Of a DNA stretch of 64,000 nt, positions 8,320 to 18,097 are shown in pieces; within the stretch, counting starts at the first letter, position 1; the number at the start of each line of letters is the position of its first letter. Made by a program: the position numbers and the translations under genes. The notes under the pieces were generated by a model that saw only the letters and a list, made by a program, of their open reading frames with translations, searched no databases and was not told where the DNA came from. The DNA is taken from contig NZ_LZTA01000086.1 of assembly GCF_001665875.1 (NCBI RefSeq), forward strand, positions 1-64,000, in the 5' to 3' direction. This DNA comes from Mycobacterium sp. 852002-40037_SCH5390672. Its GTDB lineage: Bacteria; Actinomycetota; Actinomycetes; Mycobacteriales; Mycobacteriaceae.

Positions 8320-8796
8320 TCACTGGGTGGGTGTCAGCAGAAACAACCGAAAACGCCGCCGGCCGGCGCGATCCTGGGCGAGCCGGTAATTCGGCCAATG
8401 CGCCAGCGCTGTGGCCCACGCTCCGTCGCGCTCCGCGCCGCGCAGCAGCTGCACCGTCGCCATGCAGCGATGGCCACGTCGGCGCACGGTGACACGTTGC
8501 GCACCTTTGAGATTCGCCGACCAGGACGGGTGACGCGCCCGCCCCCAGTTCGATCCGACCAACAGCAGGCCGTCGTGAAACGGGACGTACTGCACGGTCG
8601 CGCTGCGGGCGAGACCGGTCTTGCGGCCCGAGATGGTGATCCGCACGTTCGGTAGGCCGGCCAGATCCAAAACACCAAGCCGTCCGCCCGTCAGGAAGCG
8701 AAGCATGGATTCGAGTCCTTCAACGATCTGGCGACCGTTCAAGACCAGCAAGCGATAGGCCGTCGGGTTGCGGGCCAACCGCTGCAGCGGATTCAT
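8320..8796 (-). CDS. Deazaflavin (F420)-dependent nitroreductase-family protein
   Basis: Split-barrel protein of 158 residues resembling the Ddn-type F420-dependent quinone/nitroreductase family. Visible family features are ITISGRKTGLARSATVQYVPF, then LLVGSNWGRARHPSWSANLK and a closing basic strand. Such enzymes use F420H2 to reduce quinones, nitro compounds or enoyl groups and are often membrane-associated. The ATG at 8796 gives the family's usual length; an in-frame ATG at 8886 would add 30 residues with no homology. It is divergent from the TetR gene at 8949 and could be one of its targets. Confidence 0.82.
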   Translation of the reverse strand: MNPLQRLARNPTAYRLLVLNGRQIVEGLESMLRFLTGGRLGVLDLAGLPNVRITISGRKTGLARSATVQYVPFHDGLLLVGSNWGRARHPSWSANLKGAQRVTVRRRGHRCMATVQLLRGAERDGAWATALAHWPNYRLAQDRAGRRRFRLFLLTPTQ

Positions 8797-8905
8797 GGGA
8801 CGACTGTATTCGAGCCGGGCGCCGGACCGGGGCGTCAGGACGATGAAATGCCGCTGACGAACCGGGGTTTCGGTGGGCCAACTCATCCCGGCCGGTCCGG
8901 ATAAA

Positions 8906-8921
8906 TAAACTGCTTGATTTA
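8906..8921. promoter_or_regulatory. AT-rich inverted repeat in the nitroreductase/tetR divergent region
   Basis: TAAAC-N6-ATTTA forms near-symmetric arms (4 of 5 positions complementary) in a markedly AT-rich patch, 28 bases upstream of the tetR start and 110 bases upstream of the nitroreductase start. Position and symmetry suit an autoregulatory TetR operator overlapping the promoter. No binding evidence exists. Confidence 0.35.
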
Positions 8922-8948
8922 ATACTGCCCGAGGTGTTCACTGAGGCG

Positions 8949-9656
8949 ATGACTGCCGAGCGGATTGCCCGCTCCGACAGGTCGACGGGCACGCGAGAGG
9001 CGATCTTGTCGGCCGCCGAGGTGCTATTCGCCGAACGCGGGATGTACGCCGTGTCGAACCGGCAGATCAGCGAAGCCGCCGGCCAGGGCAACAACGCCGC
9101 GGCGTGCTACCACTTCGGCACCAGGGTGGAACTGCTTCGGGCGATCGAAAGCAAGCACCGCGAACCGATCGAGAAGCTGCGAGCCCAGATGTTGGGAGCC
9201 ATCGGCGATTCGACCGAGTTGCGAGACTGGGTCGGCGCGTTGGTGCGTCCGTTGACCGATCATCTGTCGGCGCTGGGCGCCCCGACCTGGTATGCCCGAT
9301 TCGCCGCGCAGGCCATGGCGGATCCCACCTACCGCCATGTGGTCACCAAAGACGCACTGGCGTCGCCGTTGCTGGTGCGGACACTCGACGGCATCAACCG
9401 CTGCCTTCCCGAGCTGCCCAAGCGAGTGCGCTCCGAACGGATGGTGATGGTGCGTAACCTGCTCATGCACACCTGCGCGGAACACGAAGGTGCACTGGCC
9501 GAACACGGCCCGCGATCGCGTTCGGCCTGGCCGGTGGCCGGCGAGGGGCTGATCGACGCGATCGTCGGCCTGTGGCGCGCACCGGTCCATGTGGGCGTCG
9601 CCGGTGGCCAACCAGTACAGACGACCGCACATGCCAACAACCGAGGAGCACGATGA
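8949..9656 (+). CDS. TetR family regulator heading a P450 operon
   Basis: Regulator of 235 residues. The HTH lies in about residues 14-60: TREAILSAAEVLFAERG, then the recognition segment NRQISEAAGQGNNAAACYHFG. The ligand domain contains WYARFAAQAMADP, seen in a subgroup of TetR proteins controlling lipid or xenobiotic genes. Its stop codon overlaps the P450 start as ATGA, so it is co-transcribed with the operon 8949-15367 and may sense that pathway's substrate. The ATG at 8949 has TGAGG just upstream; a GTG five codons earlier is possible. Confidence 0.83.
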   Translation: MTAERIARSDRSTGTREAILSAAEVLFAERGMYAVSNRQISEAAGQGNNAAACYHFGTRVELLRAIESKHREPIEKLRAQMLGAIGDSTELRDWVGALVRPLTDHLSALGAPTWYARFAAQAMADPTYRHVVTKDALASPLLVRTLDGINRCLPELPKRVRSERMVMVRNLLMHTCAEHEGALAEHGPRSRSAWPVAGEGLIDAIVGLWRAPVHVGVAGGQPVQTTAHANNRGAR

Positions 9657-10876
9657 CTGCAGGGCCCACCGGCACCGATATCCCGGAGTTTCCGATGACA
9701 CGAGCGCTCGGCTGCCCGTTCGCCCCGCCTCCGAAGGTATTGAAGCTCAACGCCGACAAGCAGCTGAGCAGGGTCCGGATCTGGGACGACAGCACCCCAT
9801 GGCTCATCCACGGCTACGACGCGATACGGGCGCTGTTCACCGATTCCCGCACCAGCGTCGACGACCGGTTACCGGGCTACCCGCATTGGAACGAAGGGAT
9901 GCTGGCCACGGTGCACCGGCGCCCACGTTCCGTGTTCACCTCAGATGCCGAAGAACACACCCGGTTTCGCCGGATGCTTTCAAAACCGTTCACCTTCAAG
10001 CGAGTGGAAGCGTTGCGGCCGGCGGTTCAGAAGATCACCGAGGACCACATCGACACCCTGCTAGCGGGCCCGAAGCCTGGCGATATCGTCAGCACCCTCT
10101 CGCTGCCGGTCCCGTCCCTGGTCATCAGCGAACTGCTCGGCGTGCCCTATGAGGACGCGGAATTCTTCCAGACACAAGCCCAACGGGGCATGGGCCGATA
10201 CGCGACCGAGGAGGACACCGCCCAGGGCGCCGCCTCGTTGGCGAAGTATCTGGCCAACCTGGTTCGGACGAAAATGCAAAGCCCCTCAGAGGATCTGGTG
10301 TCCGACCTCGCCGAGCGGGTCAACGCCGAAGAGATCAGTGTGCGCGAGGCCGCACAATTGGCCACCGGTGTGCTGATCGCGGGCCATGAGACCACCGCGA
10401 ACATGATCAGCCTGAGCATTGCGGCGTTGCTCGAACACCCCGATCAAGGCGCGCTGCTGCGCGACACCGATGATCTCAAGGTCATCGCCACCGGGGTCGA
10501 AGAGCTGATGCGCTATCTGAGCATCATCCAGACGGGCCAGCGCCGAATCGCCGTCGAGGACATCGAGATTGGCGGCGAGACGATCCGTGCCGGCGACGGC
10601 ATCATCCTCGACGTCGCCCCCGCGAACTGGGACGAGCGCCAATTCCCCAACCCGGACCGGCTGGATCTGCGCCGTGAAGACGGGCCGCACGTCGGGTTCG
10701 GCTACGGCCGCCACCAGTGCGTCGGTCAGCAGCTGGCCCGCATGGAATTACAGATCGTCTTGCCCACCTTGCTGCGCCGCATCCCGACACTGCGACTCGC
10801 GGTGCCGGTGGATGATCTCCCGTTCAAACACGACGCCCTGGCCTACGGCCTCTACGAGCTGCCCGTGACATGGTGA
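9653..10876 (+). CDS. Cytochrome P450
   Basis: Soluble bacterial-type P450 monooxygenase of 407 residues, needing ferredoxin and reductase partners that are not encoded nearby. The I-helix oxygen-activation motif AGHETT is near residue 243, the K-helix ExxR appears as EELMRY, and the heme loop [15 protein letters not shown] places the axial Cys at about 356. Substrate unknown. The start overlaps the tetR stop by ATGA, with GAGGAGC upstream as ribosome site. The TetR/P450/SDR/amidohydrolase/M24 order suggests that the P450 hydroxylates a compound later oxidised and hydrolysed. Confidence 0.92.
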   Translation: MTAGPTGTDIPEFPMTRALGCPFAPPPKVLKLNADKQLSRVRIWDDSTPWLIHGYDAIRALFTDSRTSVDDRLPGYPHWNEGMLATVHRRPRSVFTSDAEEHTRFRRMLSKPFTFKRVEALRPAVQKITEDHIDTLLAGPKPGDIVSTLSLPVPSLVISELLGVPYEDAEFFQTQAQRGMGRYATEEDTAQGAASLAKYLANLVRTKMQSPSEDLVSDLAERVNAEEISVREAAQLATGVLIAGHETTANMISLSIAALLEHPDQGALLRDTDDLKVIATGVEELMRYLSIIQTGQRRIAVEDIEIGGETIRAGDGIILDVAPANWDERQFPNPDRLDLRREDGPHVGFGYGRHQCVGQQLARMELQIVLPTLLRRIPTLRLAVPVDDLPFKHDALAYGLYELPVTW

Positions 10877-11817
10877 AGCCCGATCTCACGCTGGACATTT
10901 CCGATCTGCGTGGCAGATTCGCCGTCGTGACCGGGGCCAACAGCGGTTTGGGTTTCGGCTTGGCGAAGCGGCTGGCGGCCGCGGGTGCCGACGTCGTGAT
11001 GGCGATCCGCGACCCGGTCAAGGGCGCACGGGCGGTCGCCGACATCCGCCGAGAGGTATCCCAGGCCAAGCTCACCATCAGGCAACTCGACCTGTCGTCG
11101 CTGCCCAGCGTGGCCTCGCTGGCCGAGGAACTGACGGCAGAAGGGCGCCCGATCGACATCCTGATCAACAACGCCGGCGTGATGACGCCCCCGCAACGGC
11201 AACAGACCCACGATGGATTCGAATTGCAGTTCGGAATAAGCCATTTGGGGCATTTCGCGTTGACCGGACGACTGCTGGGTCTGCTACGGGCGGCGGATTC
11301 CGCGCGGGTGGTGACGGTGAGCAGTCTCGCCGCGACCCAGGGCAATCTCGACTTCGGCGACGTCAACGCACAACGCGGCTACAAACCCATGCGTTCGTAC
11401 GGGGTCGCCAAATTGGCGCAACTGATGTTCGCCATCGAACTGGATCGGCGCAGCCGCCAGGGTCGTTGGGGGCTGATGTCCAACGCGGCGCACCCCGGGC
11501 TTACCAAAACGAATCTGCTCAGTGGCGCATCGTACGGCCGCGCCAAACCGACGTTGCAGGCCCGAATCACGCAACTGACCTGGCGCGTGCTGCCGTTCAT
11601 GTGGCTCGACGTCGACGAAGGCATCAAGCCTGCCCTCTACGCCGCGGTGTCACCGGACGCGCAAGGCGCCAAATACTACGGACCGCGGGGTTTCTACGAA
11701 ACGGTCAGGGGCGGAGTCACTTTCGCGGGCGTGCCCCGACTGGCGCGCAGCGAACCCGAGATGCGACAGCTGTGGCAGCTCTCCGAACGGCTCACCGGTG
11801 TCAGCTATCCGGATTGA
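10870..11817 (+). CDS. Retinol dehydrogenase-like SDR
   Basis: NADP-type short-chain dehydrogenase of 315 residues, longer than classical SDRs and closest in style to the retinol dehydrogenase/protochlorophyllide reductase-like group. Motifs are TGANSGLG, the NNAGVM strand end, the serine in TVSSLAA and the catalytic YGVAK ([10 protein letters not shown]). The C-terminal region carries a Pro/Gly-rich loop, [14 protein letters not shown]. It overlaps the end of the P450 gene by 7 bases, so it probably oxidises the alcohol made by the P450 or reduces a related carbonyl. Confidence 0.85.
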   Translation: MVKPDLTLDISDLRGRFAVVTGANSGLGFGLAKRLAAAGADVVMAIRDPVKGARAVADIRREVSQAKLTIRQLDLSSLPSVASLAEELTAEGRPIDILINNAGVMTPPQRQQTHDGFELQFGISHLGHFALTGRLLGLLRAADSARVVTVSSLAATQGNLDFGDVNAQRGYKPMRSYGVAKLAQLMFAIELDRRSRQGRWGLMSNAAHPGLTKTNLLSGASYGRAKPTLQARITQLTWRVLPFMWLDVDEGIKPALYAAVSPDAQGAKYYGPRGFYETVRGGVTFAGVPRLARSEPEMRQLWQLSERLTGVSYPD

Positions 11818-11848
11818 CATCAGCAGGTGATCTCCACACGAAGGGACG

Positions 11849-13024
11849 ATGATGTCCAGCCCAGCCCAAATCCTTTACCCCGACGGCGTGATCGGTGCAC
11901 CCAAGGACCGCCGCGGTCACGCGGCCGAGTTCAGCACCGGTCTGCCGGCCGGCACCGAGGTGTTCTCCGCCGACAATCACATCTCGGTGGCCGACGACAT
12001 CTTCTACCAAGGCTTTCCCGACGAGCTGAAGGATCAGGCTCCCCGGATCTGGTATGAGGACGGCGCGTATCTGCTTGGCCCGCCGGGGCACTCAATGGTG
12101 GTCGGCGATTTCAGCGCGGTATTGATGCAATACGACGATCTGGCCGGGGCGGCCACCAACAACATCGAAGCCCGAGTTCGTGAGCTTGCCGAAGACGGTG
12201 TCGACAAGGAACTGGCCTTCCCCAACGCGGTGCTGGCGCTTTTTCACCACCCCGACCAAGACATTCGCGAGCGGATCTTCCGCGTCTACAACGAGCACAT
12301 CGCCGGTGTTCAGGAACGCTCCGGGGGCCGTTGCCATGGAGTGGGCCTGATCAACTGGTGGGATCCCCGCGGCGCTCGCCGCACCCTCACGGAATTGAAG
12401 GCATTGGGCCTCAAGACGTTTCTCATGCCAATCAGCCCCGGCGCCGGCGGCGATGGACAACCCATCGACTATTCGAGCGCAGCGATGAGTGCGGTGTGGG
12501 ACGAGATCGAAGAGGCGGGGCTGCCCGTCACCCACCACATCGGCGAGAGCCAGCCCAAGTTTCCCAGCGAAGTCAACAGCGTCGCGGTGGCCATGATGGT
12601 CAACATCGACTCATTCCGGGAGATGTTCTCCAAGTACGTCTTCGGCGGCATCCTGGACCGGCATCCACGACTGCGGATCGGCTGGTTCGAAGGCGGAATC
12701 GCCTGGGTACCAACGGCCCTGCAGGACGCCGAGCACGTGCTGGCCTCCTACCGGCACATGCTGGCACACCAGCCCGAGCATGATGTCCGTCATTACTGGG
12801 ATAGGCACATGTGCGCCTCGTTCATGGTCGATCCGCTGGGTCTGCGGCAGATCGACGAGATCGGGATCGACAAGGTGATGTGGTCATCCGATTATCCGCA
12901 CAACGAAAGCACTTTCGGCTATTCGGAGAGGTCACTTGCCGCGGTGGTCGACGCCGTCGGTGCCCAGGACGCCGTTCGGGTTGTCGGTGGCAACATCAAG
13001 AAATTCCTGGGGATCTCCGCATGA
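11849..13024 (+). CDS. Amidohydrolase-2 family TIM-barrel protein
   Basis: Metal-dependent hydrolase or decarboxylase of 391 residues in the amidohydrolase-2 group. An N-terminal FSADNHISV replaces the usual HxH with NxH. The middle has THHIGES near residue 230, the segment GGILDRHPRLRIGWFEGG, and the active-site Asp in WSSDYPHNEST near residue 340. Related proteins act on aromatic acids or cyclic amides; the substrate here is unknown. It starts 31 bases after the SDR and overlaps the next gene by ATGA. Confidence 0.82.
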   Translation: MMSSPAQILYPDGVIGAPKDRRGHAAEFSTGLPAGTEVFSADNHISVADDIFYQGFPDELKDQAPRIWYEDGAYLLGPPGHSMVVGDFSAVLMQYDDLAGAATNNIEARVRELAEDGVDKELAFPNAVLALFHHPDQDIRERIFRVYNEHIAGVQERSGGRCHGVGLINWWDPRGARRTLTELKALGLKTFLMPISPGAGGDGQPIDYSSAAMSAVWDEIEEAGLPVTHHIGESQPKFPSEVNSVAVAMMVNIDSFREMFSKYVFGGILDRHPRLRIGWFEGGIAWVPTALQDAEHVLASYRHMLAHQPEHDVRHYWDRHMCASFMVDPLGLRQIDEIGIDKVMWSSDYPHNESTFGYSERSLAAVVDAVGAQDAVRVVGGNIKKFLGISA

Positions 13025-14256
13025 CGAACTCAGTGACTGCCCGCGCCTCGGTGCTCGACATACCCGACGAGCCGGACTGGGCGCGCATGCGCACCGAGAT
13101 CGGAGCGCGGCTGCGGTCAGCCATGGCCGAACATGGCGTCGACGCGCTGATCCTGCTGATGAACGGCTACGCCGGATATGCGACGGGGGCCAGCTGGCCA
13201 CTCTTGGACGCGGGCCTGTCACACGTGGAGCGCCCGGTCGCCGTGGTGCTCGCCGATGACGTGCATCCGCACCTGTTCATGCCGTTCCGCAGCGGAGCGT
13301 CCGCGGAATATCCGGTGCCCGACGACCACCTACACGGCCCCGCCTACCTCGAATTCGACCACGGCGTCGACGATTTCGCGCGGAAGCTGGCCGGGCTCAT
13401 TCCGCCGGGGGCCAGCATCGCCGTCGACGAACTCACCGGTGCCATGCGCCGGTCGGCGTCCAAGCTGTTCCCGGCGGACCCGCCGACGGATGCGGCGATC
13501 GTGCTCGGCGCCGCGCAACTGGTGAAGACCCGCGACGAGCTGTCCTGTCTTCGCAGGGCGGCGCGCATCACCGAGCAGGCGATCGTCGACGTGCAGAAGG
13601 CCCTGAAGCCCGGTGTACGACAGATCGACCTTTCGGCCATGTTCGTCCGCCGGGCCTTCGAACTGGGCGCCACCACCAACATGCTGGAGGCCATCTGGCA
13701 GGTGATGCCGAGTTCGCGGGAAGCCGGGGTGTGGACCACGCACGGGGATCTCGCGCTGCCCCTGCTCCCCACCGATCGGGAACTGACCGCCGGCGATGTG
13801 CTGTGGACCGATATCAGCATCACCTACCACGGATACTGCTCCGACTTCGGCCGCACCTGGGTGGTCGGCCAAGCGCCCACGCCGCGACAGCAGGATCAAT
13901 TCCGGCAGTGGCGCACCATTTTGGACGCCGTGCTCGCGGTCACCAAAGCCGGGGTGACCTCGGGTGATTTGGCGCGCGCGGCGATCGCGGCCAACGGTGG
14001 GCGCAAACCGTGGCTGCCGCATTTCTACCTGGGTCATGGCATCGGCACCTACCCCGCCGAAGCCCCGATGATCGGGACGGATCTCGGCGAGGAGTTCGAC
14101 GACAACTTCGTCTTCCCGCCCGGCATGGTTCTCGTGCTGGAACCCGTGGTGTGGCAGGACGGGACAGGAGGCTATCGCAGTGAGGAGATCGTGGTGATCA
14201 CCGAAGACGGCTACGCGCCGATTACCGACTACCCCTATACCCCCTATGGCGACTGA
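13021..14256 (+). CDS. M24 family metallopeptidase (Xaa-Pro dipeptidase/creatinase-like), complete metal site
   Basis: Pita-bread-fold enzyme of 411 residues. All five dinuclear metal ligands of the family are visible: Asp264 (WTDISIT), Asp275 (CSDFGRT), His339 (GHGIGT), Glu374 (VLEPVVW) and Glu388 (RSEEIVV). The N-terminal creatinase-like domain covers about residues 20-165. It could cleave an Xaa-Pro or another amide bond, or act as a creatinase-like amidinohydrolase. It overlaps the amidohydrolase before it (ATGA) and the degenerate M24 gene after it (11 bases), so the two M24 proteins may form a complex. Confidence 0.87.
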   Translation: MTNSVTARASVLDIPDEPDWARMRTEIGARLRSAMAEHGVDALILLMNGYAGYATGASWPLLDAGLSHVERPVAVVLADDVHPHLFMPFRSGASAEYPVPDDHLHGPAYLEFDHGVDDFARKLAGLIPPGASIAVDELTGAMRRSASKLFPADPPTDAAIVLGAAQLVKTRDELSCLRRAARITEQAIVDVQKALKPGVRQIDLSAMFVRRAFELGATTNMLEAIWQVMPSSREAGVWTTHGDLALPLLPTDRELTAGDVLWTDISITYHGYCSDFGRTWVVGQAPTPRQQDQFRQWRTILDAVLAVTKAGVTSGDLARAAIAANGGRKPWLPHFYLGHGIGTYPAEAPMIGTDLGEEFDDNFVFPPGMVLVLEPVVWQDGTGGYRSEEIVVITEDGYAPITDYPYTPYGD

Positions 14257-15367
14257 AGTTCTGCCCGATGCGGGCGCGCTGCGGTCCGGCCGGAGGGAAC
14301 GGGCGCTGGCCCAGATGCAGGAGCACGGCCTCGACATCCTGGTGCTCGGCCGACAGGCCAACATCCGTTACGTCACCGGCGCGCCGCAACTGTGGATAGC
14401 CGGCACCCGGCCGTTCGGCCCGATGTGTGTGCTGGTGCGCGCCACCGGCGACATCTACCTCAACAGCACCGACGATGAGGGGGTCCCGGAGGAGATAGGT
14501 CACGATCACCTCTACGGGCTGGCGTGGAACCCGATGACCCTCATCGACGTCCTGAAGAAGGTCGACGGCGCCGAAGCGGCGCGTCGGGTTGGAACCGACG
14601 CGATCACACCGACTTTCGCGGTGTTGCTGCCCGAGGCGTTCCACAATGCCGAGCTCGTCGACGCCGAGCCGGCCATGCGTGCGGCGCGGCGCATCAAGAC
14701 GCCCGAAGAGATCGCGGCGATGGACCAAGCGTTGCGTGTCGCCGAACACGGACTCGCCACCGCCGTAAGCGAATTGACTCCGGGCGTGTCGGAGCAGACG
14801 CTGGCCGGGGTGATGATGGAGGCGATGGCCGCGGGTGGGGTCAGCACGCCGGCCACCCAGGACGCCGCGTGGGTGACGTCGCGGGAACACCCGTGGCGTC
14901 GCGCCGCTGCGCATGAGGTCAGCTCGGGCGACCTCGTCGCGTTCGCCGCGGGCGCGCTCGCGAATGGCTACGTCGCCGAGGTGGGCCGCACCTGGCCGGC
15001 CGGCGATACCATCGGCGGCGAGGCCCGCGAGCTGTTCGCGAGGTCGAACACGTTGTACGACAGCATGCTTGCCGCGTGTCGGCCGGGTGCGTCCACCCGC
15101 GATCTGCTCGCCGCGTACCAGGCGGTGGGTGAACAGATCCCGCCGATGCCGGTCGCGCACGGACTGGGACTGGGGTTCGATCCGCCCGTGGTGTCCGAAA
15201 TGCTCTTGGCCGCAGGAGAACACGACCTGCTGGAGGACGGAATGGTGTTGGCGATCACCGGCTACGTGTGGCAAAACGGCATCGGCGCGGTGTTCCGCCG
15301 AGACACCGTGCATATCACTGAGGGTGGTGTCGACGTGCTGACCACCAGCCCGTCGTGGACCGGTTGA
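14246..15367 (+). CDS. M24-fold protein with degenerate metal site
   Basis: Second creatinase/prolidase-fold protein, 373 residues. The fold is clear (N-terminal LVLGRQANIRYVTG; C-terminal GYVAEVGRTW, AHGLGLGFDPP and GMVLAITGY), but by manual alignment four of the five metal ligands are replaced: Ala234 for the first Asp, Glu245 for the second Asp, Thr338 for the first Glu and Arg352 for the last Glu. Only His305 remains. It is therefore unlikely to be a metallopeptidase. Non-catalytic M24 folds exist elsewhere as binding domains (Spt16). Here it may be a partner subunit of the intact neighbour, whose gene it overlaps by 11 bases. Confidence 0.82.
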   Translation: MATEVLPDAGALRSGRRERALAQMQEHGLDILVLGRQANIRYVTGAPQLWIAGTRPFGPMCVLVRATGDIYLNSTDDEGVPEEIGHDHLYGLAWNPMTLIDVLKKVDGAEAARRVGTDAITPTFAVLLPEAFHNAELVDAEPAMRAARRIKTPEEIAAMDQALRVAEHGLATAVSELTPGVSEQTLAGVMMEAMAAGGVSTPATQDAAWVTSREHPWRRAAAHEVSSGDLVAFAAGALANGYVAEVGRTWPAGDTIGGEARELFARSNTLYDSMLAACRPGASTRDLLAAYQAVGEQIPPMPVAHGLGLGFDPPVVSEMLLAAGEHDLLEDGMVLAITGYVWQNGIGAVFRRDTVHITEGGVDVLTTSPSWTG

Positions 15368-15442
15368 AATCACTTGCGCCACTGTGGTTTCAGTGGCCCC
15401 AGGATGGCGTTTTTTGTCGGTGGCCTCCGATAGTTTCGGGGT

Positions 15443-16804
15443 GTGAGTGTAGATCGGGAGGCCTTGTCGGCGGCTTTTGCGACCATCGACGCTGCCTTCG
15501 ACGATCTGGTCGGGTATGACTGCGCCGCATTGGCCACCCGCGAGCAGTTGGCGATGCTCGAGCGCTGCGAGAAGGTGCGCCGCCGGTTGCCGGCCATCGA
15601 GCACCCGCTGATCAATTCCCTTGCCCGCCAGGCTTCATCCGAGGAGCTCGGCGGCACGCTGGCGCATGCGATTGCGGAGACGACGCTTATTAGCCGCTCG
15701 GAAGCGTCCCGGCGCATCAAGGAGGCGCGGGATCTCGGCGCGCGGCACGGCCTGAGCGGCGAACCGCTGGCACCGATGCTGGCCGCGACCGCGGCCGCGC
15801 AACGGGACGGCACGCTCGGCACCGGCCAGGTCGCGGTGATCCGAAAGTTCTATCACCAGTTGCCCGGCTGGATAGACGCGGCCACCCGCGAGCAGGCCGA
15901 GGCCAAACTCGCCAGGGAGGGAACCCGGTATCGGCCCGAGCAACTTGGCAAGTTGGCCGACATTCTGGCCGATTGCCTTAACCCCGACGGCACCTTCACC
16001 GACGAGGACCGGGCCCGGCTGCGCGGCTTGACGCTGGGTAACCAGCAAGCCGACGGCATGTCGCAGCTGCGCGGCTGGCTGACACCTGAGGCGCGTGCCA
16101 CGTTCGAAGCGGTCTTGGCGAAACTTGGCGCACCGGGCATGTGCAATCCCGTGGATGACACCCCGTGCGTCGATGGCGCGCCCACCCAAGACGCCATCGA
16201 GCGCGACCCGCGATCGGCCGCCCAACGCCAGCACGACGGACTCAACGCCGCGCTCAGAGGATTGCTCGCCTCCGGAGAGCTAGGCCAGCACAACGGCTTA
16301 CCGGCCTCAATCGTCGTCACAACGACGCTGCAAGAGCTGGAATCCGCCGCCGGACGCGGATTGACCGGTGGCGGCACCATGCTGCCGATGAGTGACGTGA
16401 TCCGCCTGGCCCGCCACGCGCATCACTACTTGGCGATCTTCGACAAGGGCAAGGCGCTGGCGCTGTATCACACCAAACGCCTGGCCTCACCCGGGCAGCG
16501 AATCGTGTTGTACGCCAAGGATCGCGGCTGCTCGGCACCCGGATGCACGGTGCCCGGCTACTACTGCGAAGTTCACCACGTCACCGACTACGCCACCTGC
16601 CACACCACCGACGTCAACGACCTCACCTTCGCCTGCGGACCCCAGCACCGTCTCCTGCGACCGGGCGGCTGGACCACCCGCAAGAATGCCAGGGGTGACA
16701 CCGAGTGGCTTCCGCCCCCGCATCTGGACCGTGGCCGACCACGCGTCAACACGTTTCACCATCCCGAAAAGCTGCTCCAAGACCGAGACGACGACGCGCC
16801 CTAG
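15443..16804 (+). CDS. 13E12-family DUF222/HNH endonuclease-domain protein
   Basis: Protein of 453 residues of the REP13E12 repeat family, abundant in mycobacterial genomes. The N-terminal DUF222 region covers about residues 20-330. A C-terminal HNH domain runs from about residue 360: zinc cysteines in CSAPGC, HH in CEVHHV, Asn in DVNDLTF and His in GPQHRLL. It starts at a GTG about 20 bases after a TTTTTTGTCGGTGGCC-like segment typical of sequence upstream of this family. Members are linked to repetitive elements, and one is the phiRv1 integration target in M. tuberculosis. Copies elsewhere in this genome are expected but cannot be seen here. Confidence 0.92.
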   Translation: MSVDREALSAAFATIDAAFDDLVGYDCAALATREQLAMLERCEKVRRRLPAIEHPLINSLARQASSEELGGTLAHAIAETTLISRSEASRRIKEARDLGARHGLSGEPLAPMLAATAAAQRDGTLGTGQVAVIRKFYHQLPGWIDAATREQAEAKLAREGTRYRPEQLGKLADILADCLNPDGTFTDEDRARLRGLTLGNQQADGMSQLRGWLTPEARATFEAVLAKLGAPGMCNPVDDTPCVDGAPTQDAIERDPRSAAQRQHDGLNAALRGLLASGELGQHNGLPASIVVTTTLQELESAAGRGLTGGGTMLPMSDVIRLARHAHHYLAIFDKGKALALYHTKRLASPGQRIVLYAKDRGCSAPGCTVPGYYCEVHHVTDYATCHTTDVNDLTFACGPQHRLLRPGGWTTRKNARGDTEWLPPPHLDRGRPRVNTFHHPEKLLQDRDDDAP

Positions 16805-18093
16805 GCGACACGCCCTTCCTCGGCAAGCGCCTCGTCAAGCAGGTCACCCAGCGGGTGGCGCTGCCACAGCAGCAGCAGGTTCGACAGCATCTGCAGGGGC
16901 GCGCGCACACCCTCGTCGTCCCTGATCCGCGGGTCCATCCGACTGCTCGGCGCGACGCTGAAACGCTTGCGCATCAACACGGGTACGTCCAGCAGCCAGG
17001 CCACGCCCATCACCGCCGCATACAACAGGGTGTGCCGGCGCAGCCTCTCCGGCTCCATGCGCGGACCACCATAGCGATGAAACTCCGCGACGAACCGTTC
17101 CAGCAAGTCGTCGAGATGGGCATCCCACATTACGGTTTCGGCGCCGGACATGGCTCCCCACAGGGCCATGCCCAGGTTCATCTGGCTGACGCATCCCCAG
17201 TCCATCAGGCCACAGCGCAGGACGCCGTGGGTATCTCGCCAGAACCAGGCGTTGTCGATATTGGCATTCCAGTGGCACAGCGCGACATAGTCGGCATCGG
17301 TGGCCAGGTGGTCCGCGACCGCATTCTCGGACAGAGCCAGTCGGGGCACCTCGTCGGCCAAGCGCGCCAAGAACTCTGGCGAGCCCACGCCGTCGGGCAC
17401 CAGCCCGGGGTGCGTTTCGATGAATTCGGCCAGCTGGTTGACCCGTCGTCCCAGTCTGTCCACGGACAGCGGTACCCGCTCTCCCACCGTTGCGGCCCGG
17501 ACATCCAGCGGAAAGTGCGCGACCTGTGTCGCCGGCAGTCGACCGGACCGGTGCGTGCCGGCGAGCCGCGCCAGCGCGGTCAGCAGCGCACGGTAATGCT
17601 CGAGCGGCTCGGGCATCTCGTAGTCGAGGCACTTATGGTATTGACGTTCGATCCCGTTGGCCCCGAAGCGGATTCGTTCGGTGATCAACATCCCGGTGCC
17701 GGTTTGACCGTGGTAGTCGGCGAACTGCGGACTGGGCACCGCTATCGGGAATTCGGTCGTCCGTGCCAACGAGGCGAACCGGACCTCGGACTCCATCTGC
17801 GTCTTTCCCCGGTCGCGCACCGGATCCTCCAGATCGCGGGAGAACTTGACGAACAGCTCAGTGTGCAGATTTGGTGCGGGCCGGTCGTATTCGACCGACA
17901 GCACAACCTTGCGTCCCGTGCTGCCACCGCCGATCTCCCGGAAGTCGCTGAGCCGAACGACGCTGTTCTCGCCGAGCACTCCCGACGCCCGAAACGCGCT
18001 TGTCAGGAACGACGCTCCGCCACTGAGCAAGGACGCGGGGTCGGCCGGGAATGGTAATCCGTAGTGATCACCGATCACCCAATCCGAAGTCAC
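16801..18093 (-). CDS. Aminoglycoside phosphotransferase-like kinase family protein
   Basis: Kinase-fold protein of 430 residues of the APH-like family. The catalytic-loop segment [11 protein letters not shown] aligns with HxDxxxxN but has Asn276 in place of the catalytic Asp (His274, Asn281); the metal-binding Asp298 of MDWG is present. Related proteins sit in lipid and steroid gene clusters with SDRs and CoA enzymes, and their substrate is generally unknown. It starts at a GTG 4 bases after the stop of the SDR gene and is the last gene of the P450-led operon 24263-16801. Its 3' end overlaps the 13E12 gene by 4 bases on the opposite strand. Confidence 0.8.
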   Translation of the reverse strand: MTSDWVIGDHYGLPFPADPASLLSGGASFLTSAFRASGVLGENSVVRLSDFREIGGGSTGRKVVLSVEYDRPAPNLHTELFVKFSRDLEDPVRDRGKTQMESEVRFASLARTTEFPIAVPSPQFADYHGQTGTGMLITERIRFGANGIERQYHKCLDYEMPEPLEHYRALLTALARLAGTHRSGRLPATQVAHFPLDVRAATVGERVPLSVDRLGRRVNQLAEFIETHPGLVPDGVGSPEFLARLADEVPRLALSENAVADHLATDADYVALCHWNANIDNAWFWRDTHGVLRCGLMDWGCVSQMNLGMALWGAMSGAETVMWDAHLDDLLERFVAEFHRYGGPRMEPERLRRHTLLYAAVMGVAWLLDVPVLMRKRFSVAPSSRMDPRIRDDEGVRAPLQMLSNLLLLWQRHPLGDLLDEALAEEGRVA

Positions 18094-18097
18094 GCCG

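Noticed and set aside
15368..16804. 13E12-family gene as an active mobile element or prophage attachment site
   Set aside because: The family is repetitive and one member is a phage target elsewhere, but no flanking direct repeats, integrase or phage genes are visible here.
16705..18057. Open frame of 450 codons opposite the APH-like gene
   Set aside because: Antisense shadow with no ribosome site or domain; the minus-strand protein has kinase-family motifs.
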